Below, one piece after another: positions 48,947 through 60,639 of a stretch of 64,000 nucleotides of DNA (position 1 is its first letter; every line of letters begins with the position of its first letter). The notes beneath the pieces were generated by a model. It saw only the letters and a program-made list of their open reading frames with translations. It ran no database searches and had not been told where the DNA came from. The stretch covers positions 48,672,850-48,736,849 of the forward strand of contig JARWIR010000005.1 of NCBI GenBank assembly GCA_029959085.1, written 5' to 3'. This stretch comes from Nemophila menziesii. Its lineage: Eukaryota; Streptophyta; Magnoliopsida; Boraginales; Hydrophyllaceae. A program made the position numbers and the translations under genes.

Positions 48947-49038
48947 CGACCTTAGCTCAGTTGGTAGAGCGGAGGACTGTAGTGGGTTCCACCTGAAAGC
49001 TATCCTTAGGTCACTGGTTCAAATCCGGTAGGTTGATA
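48947..49038 (+). tRNA. tRNA-Tyr (GTA) with a 19-nt intron, slightly degenerate
   Basis: CCGACCTTAGCTCAGTTGGTAGAGC, then anticodon arm GAGGA-CTGTAG, an intron 48984-49002 (TGGGTTCCACCTGAAAGCT), then A-TCCTT, AGGTC and the T arm ACTGG-TTCAAAT-CCGGT. The anticodon is GTA and the intron follows position 37, as in all plant tRNA-Tyr genes. The acceptor stem end reads AGGTTGA, giving one G-U pair and a C-A mismatch at the first base pair, so the gene may be failing. A TTTTT run at 49042 could terminate pol III. Confidence 0.8.
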
Positions 49039-49039
49039 T

Positions 49040-49215
49040 CTTTTTCCAGTTTCAACCTTCTTTTATACTATTTTTCTTTTTCTGTTTTCCAGTTTCGACC
49101 TTCTTTCAAACTTTTTTTCTGTAAACTATTTTTCTTTTTCTGTTTCCAGTTTCAACCTTTTTTTAAACTATTTTTCTTTTTCTGTTTCCAGTTTTTTATA
49201 TTTTTGTTCCAAAAT
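49040..49215. repeat. T-rich tandem repeat of about 50 bp
   Basis: About four imperfect units of CTTTTTCTGTTTCCAGTTTCAACCTTCTTTTA-x-ACTATTTT follow the tRNA-Tyr gene directly. The plus frame at 49033 is made of the repeat. Confidence 0.8.
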
Positions 49216-49434
49216 TTCTGTTTCCACTTATAGATACACATATTGCAGAAGGGTTTATGAAAAACAGAAGCGAGAGCAATATTTTTTTAAGCTAAGCATA
49301 CTTTTACATATTCTTTGGTCATAATTTGTTACTCAAAAGTCAGTTTAAAACAAGATTAAATTATCTAGTATCCATTTTTAAAAATCACAATTGCACAGTA
49401 AAAGTTTTCGAAATAACATATCAGAACTAAAAAG

Positions 49435-49446
49435 GAGAATCCATTG
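49435..49446. repeat. Target-site duplication of LINE element 2, left
   Basis: GAGAATCCATTG stands immediately before the LINE and again at 54261-54272 after the A-tail. Confidence 0.9.
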
Positions 49447-50458
49447 GGTAAATCCAGCGAGAGAACCAGAGCCTAGGGTAAATCCCAATTGGGTTTCACC
49501 AGCAAAGGCTTGGAGCTCTATGTTTGATGGCAGTATCAGAGATCAAGTCAAGTTGGACTATAGTGCCCCTCAAGTGGTTAATGGCAGAATTAGGGTTACA
49601 CCAGACCCTCAAATCATTGAGAAAGGGTGTAAAAATTGGGCCAATTGCGTGGTGGGACAGTTTCTGGAGAGGCCTCAACCATTTCACATGGTAAGAAACA
49701 TGGTACTTAATCAATGGAAAGAGTTTGGTATTGTTAAAATTTGCACATCAGAACAAGGGTTATATATGTTCAAGTTTGAAACCGAGGAAGCATGCTCAAA
49801 GGTTCTAGGTGAACTTTGGCATGTTAACAACAGGCCTTTATTGCTTAGGAAATGGGCCCCAAACACTCATATTGAGAAATTTAAGCTGGATAAAGTTCCA
49901 ATATGGGTCAAACTTAGGAAAGTACCTGGTGAACTCTGGACTAAAGAAGGCTTAAGTGTGGTTGCAAGTGCCTTAGGGAGGCCTATCCAGATGGATGAAA
50001 TCACTAAGGACCAGACAAGATTGAGTTATGCCAGAGTGTGTGTTGAAATGGATCTCAACAAGGAGCTTATTGAGGACTTTGACCTTGATATGGGCAAAGG
50101 TACAATAGATACAGTAGAGGTAGAATACTCTTGGAAACCTGTTCTCTGCCAGAAATGTAAAAAGTTAGGGCATACTGAGAATAATTGCAGAAATACTAAG
50201 GAGATCTGGGTTCCCAAAGTAACAAAAGAACCTGAGAAAGTCATAAACAACAACAAAACTGTAACTCAAGGTGCTCAATGGGTAACTGTTACATCTAAGA
50301 GAGGCAAGTCCCCAACAAATGAAAATGAAGGTAACACTATCACCAAAAATAGCTTTGATATCCTGAACAATGACAGTTTAGATGAAGTGGTAACAAAGTT
50401 ATTGAGTGAAGATGCAGAAGTGGTGGCTGAAAAGCCTCCTGACCCCCCATCTGTTTAA
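49447..50458 (+). CDS. LINE element 2 ORF1, N-terminus missing
   Basis: An unbroken frame of about 336 codons from the insertion point to the TAA at 50456-50458. It has a DUF4283 region (QFLERPQPFHMVRN, YMFKFETEEACSKVLGELWHV), the VPIWVKLRKVPGELWTKEGL segment and a CX2CX4HX4C knuckle, CQKCKKLGHTENNC. The tail is hydrophilic and ends KPPDPPSV. The start codon was lost with the 5' truncation; the first internal ATG is at about 49520. In the intact element it would bind the LINE RNA. Confidence 0.8.
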
Positions 50459-53400
50459 TGATCATCACATGGAATGTGAGAGGTATGAATAAAAAGCTCA
50501 AGCAAGATAATTGCCTGAAGCAAGTAGTCAATAAAGATACTTGGGTTTTCAGCTTTCTGGAAACAAAAATAAAGTCTCATAAGTCAGATGGGATTTTAAA
50601 ATCTACTTTTAATAAATGGCAAGTAGTTACTAATTACTCTAAACATGATCATGGGCTTATCTGGACCTGCTGGAATCCAAAAATCGTGGATGTTAATGTT
50701 ATTAATATGACTGACCAAGCTATACTTTTCAGGGTCAATCATATTGAATCTAAAACAGAATTTTACTATACCCCAGTGTATGTCATGAATGATGTCAATC
50801 TTAGACTCAATCTTTGGCATACATTAAGGGGATGGGAGAGTATTGTGAATAATGAAGCTTGGGTTATTCAAGGTGATTTCAATGAAATAACAAATATAGA
50901 TGAGAGACTGAACTGTGATAGTTTAACTGAGAGCTCACATGAAATGATCAAATGTATTGAGGACATGGAACTCACTGACCTTATATATAATGGGCCCAAA
51001 TTTACTTGGACTAATAGAGCTTCTGGTGATGATATGAGAGCAAGTAGAATTGACAGGACTTATGTCAATTCTAACTGGCTTAATAAATTTAACCAAACCT
51101 CATTAATACTCAAATATCCAGGTGTATCAGATCATTGCAGTCAACATTTGGAAATTATTCCCTTCAGGAAAAGGGGCCCCTCTCCTTTCAGATTCTACAA
51201 TATTTGGATGGAACATGAACTCTTTACTCCATTGGTGGTTGAAACATGGAAAACCAAAGTCTATGGTTCTCCTATGTACAGCCTTACCAAGAAGCTGAAA
51301 ATACTCAAAGGTAAACTCAAGGAGTTCAATAACCTACACTTTAAAAATGGATCAAACAAAATCAGCCACATACAAAATAGGTTATCTGACATACAAAATA
51401 TTAGACTTCAAGGTAATAAAAATGATGATGTGTTGCGAGAAGAAAACCAACTTCTCACAGAATTACATGAAGAAAGAGTAAGGGAGGAATCTATTATAAG
51501 ACAGAAATCTAGAGCCATATGGGTAGATGAAGGAGATTTGAATACATCTTATTTTATGAAGTGGGTCAATGGTAGGAAAGCACAAAATAGTATTAACACC
51601 CTTACCTTGGATAATGGGACTACCATCTCTGATGAGGCAGAAATATCACTTGAATTTGTGAATTTCTACTCTGATCTCCTGGGCAAGAAAAGAAATAATA
51701 AAGAGAGTTACAATCTTACCTTCTTAATAGAATTAATTCTAAGAAAATTTCAGAGAGTCAAGCCAAAGAGTTAATTGTACCTATAACTGATAAGGAGATC
51801 AAGGAGGCCCTGTTCTCAATGGATAACTCCAAGAGCCCTGGGCGTGATGGTTATACACCTGGTTTCTTTAAAAAGATGTGGGACATAGTTGGACCTGATA
51901 TTTGTGCTGCTATCAAAAGTGCATTAATGGATTGTCAGCTATTAAAGGAGGTAAACTCAGCTATTATCACTTTAATTCCTAAATGCCAGAACCCATCTTC
52001 AGTTAAAAGTTACAGGCCTATATCATGCTGTAACATAATATATAAAATCATAGCCAAACTGATTGTGAATAGGCTCAAGAATACATTACAAGATTTAATT
52101 TCATATAATCAGTCTGCCTTTGTTCAACATAGGAGTATAGGGGAAAATATCCTCATTGCCCAGGAATTGGTGAGGGGTTACAATAGAGCTCAAATTTCTG
52201 AAAGATGTGCTTTAAAACTCGACTTAATGAAAGCTTATGATTCCCTTGATTGGGAGTTTGTTATTAAAGTTTTAGAGACGTTTGGTTATCCTGATAAATT
52301 CATAGATTGGATAAAAATGTGTTTAACTACAACCTCTTACAGTCTATTAATCAATGGATCCCCTAAAGGCTTCATTAAGGGAGAAAGGGGATTAAGGCAG
52401 GGGGACCCTCTTTCCCCCTACCTATTTGTCCTGTGTATGGAAATTTTATCTCAGATTTTTATAAAGATGGGAAGGAAAAAAAGTTTCAAGTGGCATCCTA
52501 AATGTAAAGAGCTTCAGTTAAATAATTTGATGTTTGATGATGATCTTATGGTATTTTTTAAACCTTCAGTTAACACAGCTATACTTATAAAGCAAGGCTT
52601 GGACTTATTTTATAGATTATCAGGTCTCCAGATAAGCTATAATAAAAGTAACATCTTTTATGGGGGGTGTTCTGAAGATATTAAACAAAGTATGTGGGAG
52701 ATTCTTCAGATACCTGAGGGCTACTTACCTATGAGATACTTAGGGGTTCCTTTAATAACAGGTTGATTAAGCACAGATGATTGCAAGCCTTTAATTGAGA
52801 AAATGGTCAATAAAATCGAACATTGGAGTGCCAAGCACTTATCTTTTGCTGGAAGACTTCAATTAATCAAATCAGTTCTCAACAACTTATCAAGTTTCTG
52901 GTTTAATATTTTTACTATACCAAAGAAAGTTATTAAAGAACTTCAACAAAAGATCATGGCTTTCCTGTGGAAAGGCTCAAGTGATTTTAAAGGTGGGGCC
53001 AAAGTCTCTTGGGAGGCTATTTGCTATCCTATTCAGGAAGGTGGTTTAGGGATAAGGGACTTATTCATTCAAAATCAAACAGCTATTCTAAAGCTACTAT
53101 GGAATTGTTGTTTTCCAAGGAAAACTTTATGGTCTAAATGGGTTCAAGTAAACTTATTAAAGGGCAAATCTTTTTGGCTAATTCAAATTCCCCAAGATAC
53201 ATCTTGGGGGTGGAGGAAAATTCTCAAACTAAGACATATTGCGAGTAAGTTAATATCATACCAGTTGGGAAATGGTAAAGACATCTCGCTATGGGGTGAC
53301 TTTTGGATTCCTCAAAACAGGTGTCTCCAAGATATTCAGAGCAGTAGTTTGGTCTCAGGATACTATATCGATAGTAAACTGAGCAAATTCATCAATGGCT

Positions 53401-54071
53401 CAAGATGGAGATGGCCTGCAAAATTCAAATTCATGGAAAAAATCACTGCAAATATCATTATTGAGCCTAATACAAAAGATAAAATTATATGGTGCTGTGG
53501 TAAAAAAGGTACCTTCTCTTTCAGTGAGACTTATGAAAATCTGAGACTGAAAAAACCGCTCAATGAATGGTCTGGAATCATCTGGAGATCCAAAAGCCCT
53601 CCGAAGTACAAATTTATGTTGTGGCTGACTCACTTGGATAGATTACCGACTAAATATCGGCTAGCCTGTTGGGGAGTCATATCTAATTCGCTTTGTGAGT
53701 TCTGCAAATTAACGAGTGAAGATAGGAATCATCTTTTTTGGGAATGTGGATTTACTAAGAGAATATGGTACAGATGTTTGAACATTCATAGAGTTTCTAC
53801 CAAGATCTCAGATTGGGAGAACCTTATGAAATGGTTTATTGATTTTCAAAGCGGTAATGTTACTAACCAAGAGGTAATGAGAATACTTCTTTCGATCGCT
53901 ACTTATACCATTTGGATCGAAAGAAATGAGAGAATCTTCAACAATAGCTGTAAATCTGAAGAGAAGATAGTTGAAAGTATTTCTATGGCGTTCAAAGAAG
54001 CGTTGTGTAGATTCAAGAAAGTGGAAGAGAAGAGGATTATTGACCCGATTAGGGTTAGATGGGATTGTTAG
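50458..54071 (+). pseudogene. LINE element 2 ORF2 (endonuclease, RT, zf-RVT)
   Basis: The ATG at 50458 overlaps the last A of the ORF1 stop. Endonuclease: WNVRGMNKK, LETKI, IQGDFNEI, RIDRTYVNS, SDHCSQH. One frameshift near 51735-51770 leads into the RT frame: SPGRDGYTPGFFKK, YRPISCCN, LKLDLMKAYDSLDWEF, RQGDPLSPYLFVL. The catalytic box reads LMFDDDLMVF, with D in place of the usual A before the two aspartates. A single TGA at 52764-52766 interrupts the frame at LGVPLITG-stop-LSTDDC, then it continues to 54071 with the zinc motif CEFCKLTSEDRNHLFWEC and IWIERNERIF. No RNase H follows. Two lesions in 3.6 kb make it inactive but young. Confidence 0.88.
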
Positions 54072-54260
54072 ATTCGGTGATATGTACTTGTGTACACGTA
54101 TGTTAGTACTTTACTTAGTACGTTTTGTTTTCTAGTTGTCCAAATGTAAGGGGGTCCAAGTGGACTGGCCCAAGTCTAAAATGTAATAGGCCCTTTAGTG
54201 AGCCCATGTAACTTGAAAGTTTGAGTAATAAAAGTTTCTACTTGCAGAGAAAAAAAAAAA

Positions 54261-54272
54261 GAGAATCCATTG
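54261..54272. repeat. Target-site duplication of LINE element 2, right
   Basis: GAGAATCCATTG follows the A-tail and equals 49435-49446. Confidence 0.9.
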
Positions 54273-55102
54273 CAAACAGGAAAAATTCGATCACTCAATA
54301 TTGTACATTACATAAATTTGAATTACTAAATCACTAAAAATAAAAATCTTTTTCATCATCATCATCAGTTCAAATAAGGTGAAGGAAAATAAACAAAAAA
54401 GCAAGTTTCCAATTTCTTTGAAGAGCTGATCCATTATAGAAGATGAAGTGGCATTTTCACTACAAAAGCTTTAGTCCACCTGTCACATCATCAACCAAAT
54501 CTGCTGGGCCTACACAATATACAATATATAGAGATGAGAATCAATAACATCCATCATTATAGTGATAAGTGTATGGATAAAAAACTTACCAAGAACAGCC
54601 ATGACTGTCCTTGAATCTGGAATACGAAATAAAAAAAAAGTTATTAAAAAAAAAATGCATAATTATATATATAACTCACTTGGTGTAATCTGTGTTCTTC
54701 CAGCATCAATTGTTATATGTGTTGGTATGTTAAGTGAATGTGCTCTTTCCTGTTAAAATAGTCATGTATATATATCAGTCATGACTAACATATATATATA
54801 TATGAAATGCCATTTTTTTTGTAAAATTATAACCTGTAAAACCAACATATCATCTTCACTTTCGATTTTCACCACTACCTTAACCTGCCCACACATTTCC
54901 CACCTGCCCAAAGATTTTGGGGCACGCCTATTGAGTGTCTTATAAAGACCCAATGTAGCATGGCTTTACATACATTATAACAACATTATTATATTAGTTA
55001 ACTAACAAATATATATATGATTCATATTTCCTTTAATAGAAACTACCTGCACTGGGCAGCAATTTTTCCTTTACCCATTTTTAAATCATTCCTAACCACC
55101 AA

Positions 55103-55391
55103 TCTTGGAATGCTAATGCAGAACTTGACAAAATAAAGATAGAAGAAATAGGCAATAAGAATAGCGCAGGGACTAAATAGCAAATAGATAAAAATATGAA
55201 ATGTTAGCTGCAATAGTTTGTTACAATCGTGTATATATACTTGGTGTAATTGTACAAACAAATTAACTAATAAAGATTCTCTTCTATCTCCTATATCTCT
55301 CTCTCTCTCAATTCTGTTATCTTCTTCTTCTCTTCTATTTTACTTCTTCTTCTTCTTCAAGTCACTATATTGCAGAGTATGCAATTTATCA
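55103..55391 (+). repeat. Copia 5' LTR
   Basis: Begins TCTTGGAATGC and ends GCAATTTATCA. It has GTATATATACTTGG as probable TATA region (about 55231-55244), AATAAAG (55271) and CT-rich R/U5. It is followed directly by TGGTATCAGA. Confidence 0.9.
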
Positions 55392-55403
55392 TGGTATCAG
55401 ATG
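55392..55403 (+). other. Copia primer-binding site (initiator tRNA-Met)
   Basis: TGGTATCAGATG abuts the LTR end; TGGTATCAGA is complementary to the 3' end of plant initiator tRNA-Met. Confidence 0.88.
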
Positions 55404-55461
55404 TGATTCTCCTTTTCTTCCGCACTACTACTCACTAAACAGCTTCTCGCTATCTTCATCA

Positions 55462-58400
55462 ATGGCGACAACTCACTCGTTTTCTGAAGATTTCTCAAGC
55501 CCGTATTATCTTCATCCTAGTGAAAATACCGGCGTATCTCTTGTTTTCGATGTCCTTACCGGCGATAACTATCTTTCTTGGTCACGATCCATTGAAATTG
55601 CTCTCTCAGTCAAGAATAAACTCGGTTTTATCAATGGTCAAATGCTTCAACCTCCATTAACTGATCTTGTCTTATTCACAGCTTGGAACAGAGCAAATAA
55701 TTTGGTGTTATCTTGGCTATTAAACTCTATCTCTAAAGAAATCCGAGGAAGCTTGTTATATGTTAATTCAGCTTATGAATTGTTCAAGGAACTAAAAACG
55801 CGATTCACTCAAAGCAATGGTACTCGAGTGTTCTATCTCGAGAAAGCTCTAAGCTCAATCTCTCAAAACCCAGATTCCATTTCTGACGATCCAAAACCAT
55901 TTGGGATGAACATGTTCATTTTAGGCCATTTCCGAGCTGTAATTGTGGCCATATGAACAGCTGTACTTGCAAAATATTTGATATTCTCACTGAGAGACAA
56001 CAACATGATTTTGTTATAAAATTCTTAATCGGATTAAATGAATCTTATGCTGCAGTTAAAAGTCAAATATTATTGATGGATCCTATACCTAATGTAAACT
56101 CTGTATTTTCTATGCTAAGTCAAGAAGAAAGCCAAAGAAAATTGACAAATTTCACTCATGATTCCTCTGCAACTGCATTTTACTCAAAAATAGCTCGTAA
56201 ACAAAACTCATTTCTTGAAAGAAAACGTGTTATTTGCACACATTGTGGATACACAGGACACACAATTGAAACATGTTTTCAGATTCATGGTTATCCCATT
56301 GGATGGGATGGTCCTAAAGGCAAGAGATTCTATCTCAATAATTCAAAGAATTACAATGTTAAAGCAAATTATGCAGCTACAGATGAATCTTGTCCTCAAG
56401 AATCAAGAAATTCTTCTTCTTATGAATTCACTCCTGAGGAAATCAGTAAAATAATGGCTTTGGTTCACTCTTCTTCAACTAGTTCACCTCCTTCTACTTC
56501 AGCAGTGCACCAAGTTTCAACTAAAGAAGGTAAACTTGACTCTTCTTCTTGGATACTTGATACAGGTGCTACTGATCACCTTGTTTTTTCTTCATCTTTA
56601 TATACAAGTAATGTTAAAATTTATCACACACCTGTTACACTTCCAAATGGTGTTTTAATTACAGCTACACACAAAGGCAGTATATGGATTAATAAGAACA
56701 TAACATTACACAATGTTCTATGTGTTCCACAGTTCAAATATAATTTTTGTCCATAAACTAAGGACTCAGATATATCTGTTATTTTCTTTCCTTCTCATTG
56801 TATTCTTCAGGACAACAAGTCTCAGAAGATGACTGGGATTGCTTATGAACACCAAGGTCTTTACTACATTCATTCAGCTGCTCAAACAATATCAAATCAT
56901 ACTTCACTTTCAGCTACAACTGAAGCCTTTGATCTATGGCATTCAAGGTTGGGTCACCCTTCTCAAGCTAAGCTACAAGTACTTAAAAAGCTGTGTAGTT
57001 CTATTAATTTTCTACCTTCTAATGTTTGCAATTCTTGTCATTTTGCAAAACAAAAACGACTTGTTTTCCCCTTATCTGTATCAAAAACTAACTCATGTTT
57101 TGAGCTTATTCATTGTGACATTTGGGGCCCCTTCAAACAAACATCTTACTCAGGCTATAGATATTTCTTAACAATTGTTGATGATCATTCAAGATGCACC
57201 TGGATATACCTAATGAGTGTGAAATCTGAAGTAAATTCACACCTCACTACCTTCTATAATATGGTGCTTACTCAATTTAATACAAAAATAAAGATCATAA
57301 GGTCAGATAATGGACCTGAATTTCTAATGGCTGAATTCTACAAAGAAAAGGCGTAATACATCAACTATCCTGTGTTGAAACTCCTGAGCAAAATGGCTTG
57401 GTTGAAAGAAAACACCAGCATCTTCTTACTACTGCTAGGGCACTAATGTTTCAAGCTAATCTTCCTCTTCAATACTGGAGGGAATCTATTCTTACTGCTG
57501 CTCATATAATCAATAGATTACCTACACCATTACTTAACAACCTAACTCCCTATCAAATTCTATACAAAAACCACCTGACTTTGAACATTTAAGAGTTTTT
57601 GGATGCCTTTGTTATGCATCTACTCTACAAAACCATAGAACAAAATTTGATCCAAGAGCCACAAAGTGCATCTTCTTAAGCTATCCAACAACAACCAACG
57701 GTTACAAACTACTTGATCTCTCAACTCACAATGTTTTCATTTCAAGAAATGTTGTGTTTCATGAAAGGATTTTTCCCTTCTCAATAGCTACACCATCTAC
57801 TCCTTTACATACATTTTTATTCCCTTCCTCTTCTACACCTTTCATTGAACCATTGTCAACTCAAACTGTTCAACCTCATACCAATCCTCAACATAACCCA
57901 AACACTCAAAATTCCCAAAGTCCAACTCAGTCAAATACTCAAGATTTTCCTCAACCTCATCAAACTCAACCTCAAAGAACTACTCGCACAAGACATCCTC
58001 CATCCTACTTGAAAGACTACATATGCCCACATTCTTCATCTTGTTGTATCTCTGATCAACCCTCATCTACAACTTATCCTATACAACAGTTTTTGAGCTC
58101 AGACAAACTATCTTCACATTACAAACATTATGTAAACTCTATATCTTCCCTCACTGAACCAACATCTTTCAAACAAGCCTTATCATCTCCTGAATGGATG
58201 GAGGCTATAAACAAGGAACTCAAAGCTTTACAAGACAATGATACTTGGTCAATTATTCCATCACCACCAAATATACATCCCATTGGATCAAAATGGGTGT
58301 TCAAACTTAAATTTCATGCTGATGGAACACTAGAAAGAAGAAAAGCTCGACTTGTTGCCAAAGGATATAATCAACAAGAGGGTTTAGACTTCTTTGACAC

Positions 58401-59772
58401 ATTTTCACCAGTTGCAAAATTGGTGTCAATACGACTTATTCTTGCTCTTGCTTCAATAATTAATTGGTATCTTCACCAATTGGATGAAAACAATGCTTTC
58501 TTACATGGTGAACTAAATGAAGATGTTTACATGACAGTTCCTCAAGGCTTAAGCACACCATCTAATTCAGTTTGCAAACTTAATAAAAGCTTATATGGTC
58601 TCAAACAAGCTTCAAGGCAATGGTTTGCCAAATTATCCTCTGCTTTGTTGTCTTATGGATTTTTACATTCATAAAGTGATTTCAGTTTGTTTATAAAGAA
58701 AAGCTCAACTTCATTCATCACAATCCTTGTTTATGTTGATGACATCATCTTAACAAGTAATTCTTTATCTGATATCTCAGAACTTAAACGATTTCTCCAC
58801 GATCAATTTACGATTAAAGATCTTGGTAATCTAAAATACTTTCTTGGAATCGAGGTTGCTCGTTCATCTAAAGGTATTTCTCTATGTCAACGTAAGTTTG
58901 CTCTCGACATTCTTTCTGAATGTGGTGTTCTTGGTGCAAAACCAATCAATTTTCCAATGGAATCAACACTACGCCTCTCTTTTAATGATGATCAACTAAT
59001 GGATAATCCTTCATCTTATCGTCGTTTAATTGGAAGACTCTTATATCTAACCATTACGCGACCTGATTTATCTTACTCAGTGAATTGCCTTAGTCAATTC
59101 TTATCCAAACCATCAGTTAATCATTGGAATGCTGCGCAACGTGTGCTTCGATATATTAAGCTTACACCAGGCCAAGGACTATTTTTTTCATCATCATCAT
59201 CTGTCAAACTCAAAGCGTTTTGTGACAGTGATTGGGCGAGTTGTGTTGATTCACGACGTAGTATCACTGGATTTTGTGTTTTTCTAGGTGATTCTCTCAT
59301 TTCTTGGAAGAGCAAGAAGCAAACAACTATAAGTCGATCGTCAGCTGAAGCAGAGTTTCGAGCCTTAGCAGCTACTACTTGTGAACTACAATGGCTTGTT
59401 TATGCTCTTCATGATTATGGTTTTGCTCATGATTATCCAGCTTTGGTGTATTCAGACAGCAAATCTGCAATTGCAATGTCTACTAATCCTGTACAACATG
59501 AAAGAACCAAGCACGTGGATATTGATTGTAAAATAACTCGTGAAAAATTGGCAGCTGGAGTAATCAAACTGTTCTATATTCCATCATCTTTGCAGTTAGC
59601 TTATATTTTTACGAAACCTCTTGCTAATTTGCCATTTCATAGCATTCTTTCCAAGCTTAACATTATTAACATACATGTTCCGCTTGTGGGGGGATCTTGG
59701 AATGCTAATGCAGAACTTGACAAAATAAAGATAGAAGAAATAGGCAATAAGAATAGCGCATGGACTAAATAG
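55462..59772 (+). pseudogene. Copia gag-pol, several breaks
   Basis: Gag from ATG 55462 (DNYLSWSRSIEIAL), with a lesion near 55880-55960. CCHC knuckle at about 56235 (CTHCGYTGHTIETC), then HGYPIGW. Protease DTGATDH at about 56562. A gap near 56750-56830 hides the next link. Pre-integrase LWHSRLGHPSQ, integrase zinc and D/D/E: HCDIWGP, RSDNGPEF, and after a frameshift near 57350 VERKHQ with the last E. Another shift near 57590-57750. RT from about 58180: [40 protein letters not shown] (E where V is usual), a TAA at 58672-58674, then LVYVDDIILTSN. RNase H: FCDSDWASC, SSAEAEFRALA, DSKSAIAMS. The last frame runs on into the 3' LTR (stop at 59772). The copy cannot make its own proteins. Confidence 0.88.
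59684..59694 (+). other. Copia polypurine tract
   Basis: TTGTGGGGGGA lies directly before the 3' LTR, the expected plus-strand primer. Confidence 0.8.
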
Positions 59773-59994
59773 CAAATAGATGAAAATATGAAATGTTAGC
59801 TGCAATAGTTTGTTACAATCGTGTATATATACTTGGTGTAATTGTACAAACAAATTAACTAATAAAGATTCTCTTCTATCTCCTATCTCTCTCTCTCTCT
59901 CTCTCTCTCAATTCTGTTATCTTCTTCTTCTCTTCTATTTTACTTCTTCTTCTTCTTCTTCAAGTCACTATATTGCAGAGTATGTAATTTATCA
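59695..59994 (+). repeat. Copia 3' LTR
   Basis: Nearly identical to the 5' LTR; longer (CT)n at 59886-59909 and one more CTT. Ends GTAATTTATCA, then ACCAA. Confidence 0.9.
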
Positions 59995-60321
59995 ACCAAA
60001 ACCTGCATAAATATATTCGAATAAACACAACATATTACAATAGATAGATAGTGAGAGAAAGAGAAAGGGGACCATTTTGAAATCTTCAAGAATTTCAGCA
60101 AGTCTTTCAATTTCGACGAGTTGTTTGACTAATTTCTTCTTTTTTCCATCAATTTGAATTTCGGATTCTTTAGAAAGTTTTGGTGAAGTGTTTAGTAGAA
60201 AAGAGCCTTTAGAACCAATAAGGTAACCCAGAGCTAAGCAACCTGCTCCGAGTATGAATGCACTAATTCGTTTTCTTGAAGGAAAAGGTAAATATGGGCT
60301 CCTAGCCCAACTCAAATTCGT

Positions 60322-60639
60322 AGCCCAAAAACATGCAATCTGCCCCGTACTTGTTTTGGTCCTAACAACTTCAATACTTATCCGATTGATGCCTATGAGT
60401 ACACCAAATTCATCGTCTCGGAAAGATATTCAACTTTGCTCTTGACCGTTTCTCCAAATTCTTGACCGTTTTTAAGATATAAGCTGATTTGTGGTCGTAG
60501 GTGCAGAAATTCAGATTTAAGGCAGCTTTTCTTTTTCCATGTTTTTAGCTTTTACTTCCTTATCTTCAATTTCCATGTTTATCTTCTTTCCTTTACCTCT
60601 CTATAACAACTTGGACTCTAATTAATTACCATATATCTC
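60322..60639. other. Upstream flank of PTH2
   Basis: The PTH2 reading frame stays open upstream for about 50 codons without an ATG, probably leader sequence. The rest is AT-rich with no recognised feature. Confidence 0.4.

Larger units (their letters stand above)
49447..54260 (+). mobile_element. 5'-truncated L1-type LINE without RNase H (element 2)
   Basis: A complete retrotransposition product bounded by 12-bp duplications. It starts inside ORF1 (5' truncation, common in LINE insertion) and carries the rest of ORF1, ORF2 overlapping by one base, a 3' UTR with AATAAAAG (54226-54233) and a poly-A tail ending at 54260. Clean target duplications and only two or three breaks suggest a fairly young copy. 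It is a different family from element 1 because it lacks RNase H. Confidence 0.92.
55103..59994 (+). mobile_element. Ty1/Copia LTR retrotransposon, 4.9 kb
   Basis: LTRs 55103-55391 (289 bp) and 59695-59994 (300 bp), primer site TGGTATCAGA right after the first LTR, purine tract before the second, and ACCAA duplications at 55098-55102 and 59995-59999. The LTRs start TCTTGG rather than TG and end ATCA. Between the two LTRs I see about three substitutions plus length changes in CT and CTT microsatellites, so the insertion is recent. The gene order gag, protease, integrase, RT, RNase H is that of Copia. It lies opposite in sense to the PTH2 gene it interrupts. Confidence 0.93.
54460..60321 (-). 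pseudogene. PTH2: Peptidyl-tRNA hydrolase 2 gene, split by a Copia insertion in exon 2
   Basis: Six minus-strand exons: 60321-60073 (hydrophobic anchor ISAFILGAGCLALGYLIG, then LAEILEDFKM), 60002-59995 plus 55097-55047 (VLVVRNDLKMGKGKIAAQC), 54963-54834 (GLYKTL, RRAPKSLGRWEMCGQVKVVV), 54749-54680 (LNIPTHITIDAGRTQI), 54616-54590 (NSRTVMAVLG) and 54509-54460 (VDDVTGGLKLL, stop). All donors and acceptors except the unusual GTCCCC donor of exon 1 are standard and phases agree. PTH2 releases peptides from stray peptidyl-tRNAs; here it would be membrane-anchored. Apart from the insertion the exons show no lesion. No in-frame ATG precedes the anchor; ACG at 60321-60319 (ACG-AAT-TTG-AGT-TGG) stands where a start is expected and may be a mutated ATG. 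Without the Copia element the gene would be about 70-nt intron plus normal exons. Confidence 0.9.

Noticed and set aside
55218..55406. Small LTR frames, repeated at 59810-60010
   Set aside because: They lie in the Copia LTR and include its CT/CTT microsatellites; no protein is expected there.
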